This document shows positions 57,780-64,000 of a stretch of DNA of 64,000 nucleotides, one piece after another. The notes under the pieces were generated by a model, which was not told the origin of the DNA, did no database searches, and saw only the letters and a program-made list of their open reading frames with translations. The translations under genes and the position numbers were made by a program. The DNA comes from Heliocidaris tuberculata. Lineage: Eukaryota > Echinodermata > Echinoidea > Camarodonta > Echinometridae. Each line of letters begins with the position of its first letter. The first letter of the stretch is position 1. Location of the stretch: assembly GCA_025618425.1 (NCBI GenBank), contig CM046844.1, forward strand, positions 10,174,558-10,238,557. Direction: 5' to 3'.

Positions 57780-60150
57780 TGATCTTTAGATGATGACCTT
57801 TTCACCATACGCACAGATGGAACGTATTCTCCCATCCTCATCACTGCGTCATCACTATCGAGTTCATTGTCGGGTTCACTTGAAGGGTGTAGACTTGCAA
57901 GTTATAACCTGAATATATCTAGAGAGAATGTAAAAAAAATAAAAAACAACACCTTTTAAACTAAGGAAATATTGTAGTCAGTCAATTTTCTCAGTAGGCT
58001 TGTACTACCATAACCTTCATATGGACGGGATTCTGATTCTCGAAGTGTTTCAGAAGTAAAGGTTTGGTATTAAATGAGTTTTTAAAAGTAAATACTTAAT
58101 TGTAAAAACAGAGTGATTTTCATACAAAAATATATCAACGACACATACCGTTAAAAAAAATAACAACAACAACAACAACAACAACAACAAAACGATAATG
58201 GAATTATAATGAAAAAGAAATCCCGAGGCGGATAATCATATAATAGTAGAGAAAGTGCTGTTAAGAAGGAAAGAAGGAAGAACAAGAAAAAAAATGAAGA
58301 AAAGTGATTATGAATAGTAAATAATTGGTCGCTATGTCCTTCCAAACATCGGTATAACATGATAGATATGACATCATTATATCTCTTGACATGTCATTCA
58401 GTGTTGGTTTATTTTTTGTGTTTATGTCAACATACAATATGACACACAACCGTCCTGTGGTGAGTCAAAAAAAATCCGAACTCATTTAGAACCTCGTTAA
58501 GAATTAGGTGAATTTGACATCCTTGTACTAGGGAAACATTCGTAGAAATTATATTTTAAAAGTCTTGTGCGTTTATTTGAACGATTCCATCAAATTTCAT
58601 TTATTATGCCAATTAAATTCAACATGAAAAAAATATTTTAATACGTACAATAATTATAAAGCTCATGTAGTTTGCGATTTTTTAAGTAATAGAACATAAA
58701 TCAATGGATGTGCAAGAACAAGCTTTTGGGGTATTGGAAAAAACATAATCGATCAGAATTTGTTATCGGATAGGTAATTTGTACTTCTAATAGATTTAAT
58801 AACTTTTAACAAAAAGTGATTACAAAATATAACAAAAACGCAAGTGTAGAAGAGGCAAACAATAATTGCATTGACGATGATGCCATGAAAACAATGTCGG
58901 TTATGAGATTCTATGATGAAAATACCGGCTAACAGACGAGGATGGTGATGACTATGACGATGAAAAGAACAACGACCACGATGTGACGACGATGTCGACG
59001 TATAAGGATTATTTTTTTGTCCCATATCTCTTCATGATGGATAAATTCGTTGAATAGTCATTTCCACACGCCATATCTGTTATTTTTGGTTGTGGTCGAG
59101 AAACAATTTTAACGGTCAGTTTTGTGACCAAACTGATAGGAAGGTTGCGAAACTGATATTTACAAGCCAGTCGTCTACTTCTGCATGGGACTGATAAACA
59201 CACAATAAACCCATTTTGATATTCGCAGGACGGAGAAATATACTAAGATTTAGAAATCTATAAATGAATCAGAAATCCATATTAAATTTTTTTCTGTCAC
59301 CATTAATAACCAGGTTAAAATAGTGGTCGAAGCGTAGTTTGTGGATCTATTTAAAATGTATAAAAGAGAAATGAATATCACATTAATTGATTTAAAAACT
59401 TGAGAACATAAATGGTTTGTTTCATATTTTCTTTTCATTTTATATACCTTTAATTTCTTTGCAACTACTGTAATGAATGCAAAATTGTTATTATTGACTT
59501 ATTCCATCTGACTGCATTGTTGTCAAATTGAACAATTTTAAAGAAGTTGCAAACAAAAGCCATTTTGTAAGGTTTTTGCAAGGAAGCATGTTTTATTTTG
59601 TTTTTCAAACAGAACCATGCAATAATTCTTTCTTGATTAACCGTTGTTCTGAAGTTTCCACAAAATTAGTGCACGCTTACAAGAATGTTGAAATCTCCTC
59701 CTTATTAAAAGTCAGTATCACAAATACCTGTTTCAGTGAGGTGCCATTTTGTTAGCTAAATTTGGAAATGAATATGTCATCATAAATAAACACGAAATAG
59801 GTATGGTGACCCGTATGACCTACTTAGTGATTATTTACCACCCCCTGTCTCGTGAATTGGTTATAATAACACCGCAACCACAGACCGAACAATATATTGT
59901 ATTCTCCTGTTCCTTAGATACACGATATAAACACTTCTTTCCTTTCACCCATTATGGTATGGCGCCCACTTCTCTATTGAAATATAACGGACATTGAGAT
60001 CAATTTATTGGTATTATATGACCATGAGAATGACCACAAAATTTTCGTGGTGACGCATGCGACTCGACAGATTTCTTGAAGTCAAGGTTCATTTCTCACA
60101 ACGTCTCAGCTAATAAAATAGACATCGCATATGCATGATAATTATGTGGG
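57780..60150. other. No gene seen
   Basis: AT-rich sequence with an AAC microsatellite at 58160-58192. No recognisable domain in short ORFs. Confidence 0.5.
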
Positions 60151-60157
60151 GACATTT

Positions 60158-60173
60158 TTTTTTTTTTTTTTTA

Positions 60174-60213
<40 letters not shown>

Positions 60214-60232
60214 TTTTTTTTGGGGGGGGGGG
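60158..60232. repeat. Poly-T, (AT)n, poly-T, poly-G compound tract
   Basis: T16, then AT10-type, then about 25 T and 10 G in one 75-base block. Confidence 0.9.
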
Positions 60233-60504
60233 TTGGTAACAGATGCTTCACAAGATGTATATCATTATGAACTAATTTCCAGTCTTAGATGCTAAATTGT
60301 TTCAAACAGCCAGACAATACGTTAGGTAAGATCATTCTTAGTTCTTAGATCTAAGTTTTTAATCCTTCATAGATAGTTTAGAGGTTTTTAACTCTATCGT
60401 AATCGTCAGGTCATTTTAATGAATAAAGTTATATACATGTAAAAGAGAGAGAGAGAGGGGGGGGGGGGGTATCGAAGAATTATAGCATGGTACACTAGAG
60501 ATAT

Positions 60505-60585
60505 CATAGTTCAGTATTTATGGTTTAAACACTTTCCTGCAGAGAGGAAGCTAGGTCATTGGTTCGAGCCATAGCATTTTCCATG
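60505..60585 (+). repeat. Possible tRNA-derived fragment
   Basis: CATAGTTCAGTATTTATGG resembles an A box and TGGTTCGAGCC (near 60560) a B box, about 50 bases apart. The stems do not pair well, so a SINE or pseudo-tRNA remnant is more likely than a gene. Confidence 0.3.
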
Positions 60586-61299
60586 AGAGAAATCAGAACC
60601 TGATATGATTCAGATGGTCCAGTATTAACCATAAGAGCTGAAGCTAGACATGCTAGATTATAAGAAAACTTATCAAAATGCAGATTTCAAAAAAAAATCA
60701 AAGGAGGATGAAGCGCAAAAAGATTTAGACATGTTAGAATGATGAATTGGAATTAGATTTCATTAAAAAAATAGAAATCAAAAGATAACGGATCGTTCTC
60801 AGTTTTATCCCATACAGTATATCAAAATTCAATGCAAATAATAATCATGATAATGTTATTATTCCTATAGAGCAGTGGCATAAGCAAAATGTAAGACAGA
60901 GATTTACGAGCGATTCCTTTTATATAATTATTGTTCCATAATAAAAAAAAAAAAAAAAAGATATATAGCTACACATTCTGTTTTGAGGTAGATCATAGAG
61001 GTATAAGGGTAGAAGCACTTCATTCGATTCTGGTTAGACTTCTTATCCCTCTCCCTGTCCCCCACTATTACATTGGTATGTTATTACACATTGTAACATA
61101 ACCATCAAACTATAGGTTACGCGCTAATAGATCACCGTCATTCAGAGCTCATCAGTGATTGGTATCCGACCAACTCAGGGGGTACTCTGGTAGGCAGAGA
61201 GGGGTAACGTCTCTTTCCGGGATCGCATCATTGGTAGGGAATAAACAATAGGATAGGCGGATGCATATATAGACAGGAAAGAGGAAAAGTTTGCCGCCA

Positions 61300-61950
61300 T
61301 CCCTTTGTCACTCTCTACGCTACGCTTTTCATGTATCGTTCGGGTTCCGAGCTTTTTGAGCGCTTTGCCCCATACCCTTGGTATAATACTCCTGGAAATG
61401 CCTCTGAGTGGTATACACCTCTCATCAAATGGGGGAGGAAGATAATGACGTCTGAAAAGAGGGGTACACAAGGAGGGCGACGACCTCAACCATGACATAT
61501 TCTAGACAGGGAAATAGGGTTCAAAGTTACGTTCACAGGATGGGAGCTAAACTTTAAGTCTCGCTTGTAGTTTCAAAACTTTAAGTTTACTTGTAGTTCT
61601 AGACCCACAATCGAGCTCGTGGTTAAGGCCGAAACCACGAGCAGTGGGTGGTCCTCCGTCACAGTTTCAGACCATGCGAACGGAATAAACTTTAGGTTTC
61701 GCAAGCTTGTAGTTAGCGATGACCTCGCTGTTCATGTTAAACTTCCGGGTCGTGCCCTTCGCGCGAATTATGAACACAGGATCTGTATGTGTACTGTACA
61801 CACAATCGGTAGTATCTACTTCAGGGGTTAACCACAACGATCGCTCGGCTTGTAGTTTCAGCTCGTTGTTTCGGGCTCGTGTGAACCCTCGTAGCGGTTA
61901 GGGAGTCGAGTTTCGAAACCACAAGTCCCGTATGAACGTAGCTAAATACT
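61300..61950. other. CpG-richer unclassified segment
   Basis: More CpG than the surroundings. It contains repeated short phrases such as GCTTGTAGTTTC, AACTTTAAGT and CGTGGTT/AACCACG. Outer parts TACGTTCAC (61529) and TATGAACGTA (61931) are inverted, so it may be a transposon remnant. Confidence 0.3.
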
Positions 61951-62521
61951 AGTATGCGATCTTTATTCCCGGGGGTATAAGGCATCAATCTTCTCCTTCA
62001 TCGGTATCATCAATCTTTTGACAAGAAATAAATAATACTAATGTTCCCTAGGATGAGATGATACAGAAAGTGTCTACCAACTTGAAAAATCAGGGGTATG
62101 TCAAATGTCTGGCTACGTGGGTCAAAGAGATGGATATAAAGTGCACATTCACTTGTCAGTCGGATTGTTACAAGAGTTTTACGGTGCAGGGGTTAATGCT
62201 GGATGCCAGGATGAAACAATCAACTTGTCTCGTCTGAATCTTGTGACCTATATCCACCCCTAATAAATTAACAGAATCGCCTGATTGTTTGGAGTACATC
62301 AACATGAAATGGATCGTCAATTTCAAATAATGATGTCGGAACGGTTAGTTATTTTGATATTATTTGTTAGAACAATATCTAACAGTTTATTTTTTTCCTA
62401 CAAAATGTACTGACGGAATATTTCCAGTCTTACAATTTTGGAAGGATAGACATTTTGCCAAATCTCCTTGATCTTGTTGATAGTCCCCCAGTGCTACAAA
62501 ATAACGATTTTTTTTTTTAAT

Positions 62522-62601
62522 TTAACCCGATGACTAATGAATTCACTAATTCCCATTGGCTTAATACAGGGATCACCTGGTTCCTGTAGACAATGGGTTG
62601 A
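62522..62601 (+). mobile_element. Third TTAA mini-element
   Basis: Same orientation as 18833-18912: CCCGATGACTAATGAATTCA, then GGCTTAATACAGGGATCACC, ending CAATGGG. Flanks are TTAA on the left and TTGA on the right. Confidence 0.75.
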
Positions 62602-64000
62602 TTGTCTGAAGAGTGGTTCCAATGTAAACATATTTAACTAATTCCCTTTTATGTTTTTATTTATTTTTTATTTTTTTGTCATTATATCAGGAATGTATAT
62701 CAATGAAACCAGAATTGAAATAGAAGCTTTTATGGAATAGAAATATGTGTTGGTGTTCAAATACCAAGAAATGTCAAGAGGGATGTAGATCCGTTTTCAG
62801 GAAGGCCGATGGACCATATTAATTGGAAATATAGACTTCATGCTGCTAGTTTGCAGGCACAAGCCTGGTTTGCTGTGGAACGTTTAATATCCCAGACACA
62901 ATAAAATACTCCGCATTTCTTGCCAGCTTCTCAAGAAGGATGAAAAAAACATTTCACTTCATCTTACAAATAATATAGTTTAAGACACTTCCCCATCCTC
63001 CATTGGGTCTATTCTCTCCCTTTCTTCTCTCTGTTTCTTCGTGAATATTTCTCTTTTCCGTACTCCTTTTATGTTGCACCTCCAACCCCCCCCCCCCCCC
63101 CTTTTTTTTTTCTTCATTTTTCCCCCCTCCAATCAAGCTCAGCGTTCTAGGAATGTTATCTTTTTAATTTTTTGTGTGTAGTTATTTCCTTTTTATATAT
63201 GTACTAGTATTACGTACTATTATGTATTATGTACTAAGAGCACCCTCGCCCCAAGCTTTTGCTTTTAGAGGTGTGTGTTCCAACTATGTATGTACCACAT
63301 GAATGTATAATTTGTCATAATTTTGTTGAAAATGCAAGTACATTATTTTGTTCATTTATTACTCTGCTCTGTACACTCATATTGAAAAGTTGGAAATAAA
63401 TTATCATTAAATTAATATTGAATTGAAACGGAAGGAGGAATAGACGAGAAACTATTTATTTATTTGTTTGTTTGTTTTTTGTTTGTTAGTTTTGTTTTGT
63501 TGTTGTTGTTTTGTTTTGTTTTTTGCCTATAGAACATTCTGCATGACTTCGAATCACTTAAGATTTGTTCATCTAAAACTGCTCATGTTCTTTTTCTTTA
63601 TTTCATTCTTTACTGTAATTCTGATCACCTTCTTGGTTGGTAGTGTATACCCTGCGAGTTTTTAGACAGGCACCCCCTTCTGTTTCTCATTGCCCCCTGC
63701 TCTCCCCGCATAGCATGCATTCATTCACGGACACATGGTCATCATCAAATCTACCGGATGGTTTACATAACGATCGAGTTAGCAGCAATTATCTTAGCGG
63801 CCCATCATATCTTTATTAGTGCACACTGGTGATGTCGCCTGGCATGTTAATTGGAGAGTGCTCTCGTTTGTGTTTCTAGTACCCATTCCATCTCATTGTT
63901 TTGATTCTGTGTCGATGAACTGGCACGTGGGATGGTTCATCTACTGGCTGATTTAATTAGAGCACGTAACGGTTTCATTCTAATGACATAAAACAATAGC
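62602..64000. other. No gene seen
   Basis: AT-rich sequence with a C-run at 63088-63102 and a GTTTT/GTTGTT-rich stretch at 63460-63525. Confidence 0.5.

Noticed and set aside
57221..57793. 190-codon plus ORF
   Set aside because: Poly-Ser/Phe translation of a TTC repeat.
61175..61498. 107-codon minus ORF
   Set aside because: No domain recognised; lies in a CpG-richer probable repeat remnant.

Overview
This is a metazoan nuclear genome window. It is AT-rich, has long introns with GT..AG borders, and is full of microsatellites, G/C homopolymer runs, MITE-like inverted repeats, tRNA-derived SINE pieces and decayed retrotransposon fragments. The secreted EGF/fibrinogen-domain gene, the PRRT3/4-like membrane protein gene and the repeat style fit a marine deuterostome, most likely an echinoderm. 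That assignment is inference. Nearly all of the open reading frames in the window are chance or simple-sequence ORFs. Two protein genes can be supported, both on the + strand.

Gene 1 (coding span 4439-27542) is assembled here from 18 exons that keep one open frame of 788 codons. It encodes a signal-peptide-like start split over two exons, a 67-residue domain with three cysteines that I do not recognise, one ordinary EGF module, eleven calcium-binding EGF modules (each one 123-nt phase 1-1 exon), and a complete fibrinogen-related C-terminal domain (FReD) on three exons. The 5-prime 8.4 kb intron holds a nested set of inverted-repeat elements. The cbEGF region (15.1-19.7 kb) is a tandem exon array with recent block duplications. 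One splice donor, after exon 17, is abutted by a small transposon.

The region 27.5-48 kb is gene-poor. It holds two long G/C-rich minisatellite arrays in opposite orientation (27.85-28.33 and 30.17-30.83 kb), a CGATAACG-type MITE, a second copy of the 2.2 kb repeat that opens the window (1-2.2 kb and 32.0-34.2 kb, so the pair brackets gene 1), a 900-bp hAT-like element with near-perfect 8-bp target duplications, a decayed retrotransposon C-terminus, and long ATT/AGT microsatellites.

Gene 2 (48660-51199) encodes a PRRT3/PRRT4-like multi-pass membrane protein. The long first exon reads on past its donor, but the true end appears to be a 94-nt last exon at 51106-51199. Splicing it in completes a seventh hydrophobic segment and gives 481 residues. 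The intron between them holds a tandem duplication in which one copy carries a small hairpin insertion with a 9-bp target duplication and the other is the empty site.

From 51.2 kb to the end I see no convincing gene, only simple sequence, short tandem repeats, a third TTAA-type mini-element and CpG-richer unclassified sequence. The strongest observations are internal before/after comparisons, where the window holds both an insertion and its uninserted paralogous site (TTAA element in an EGF intron; hairpin in the PRRT-like intron; 1.4 kb insert in the intron 1 fold-back), and the recent expansion of the EGF exon array.
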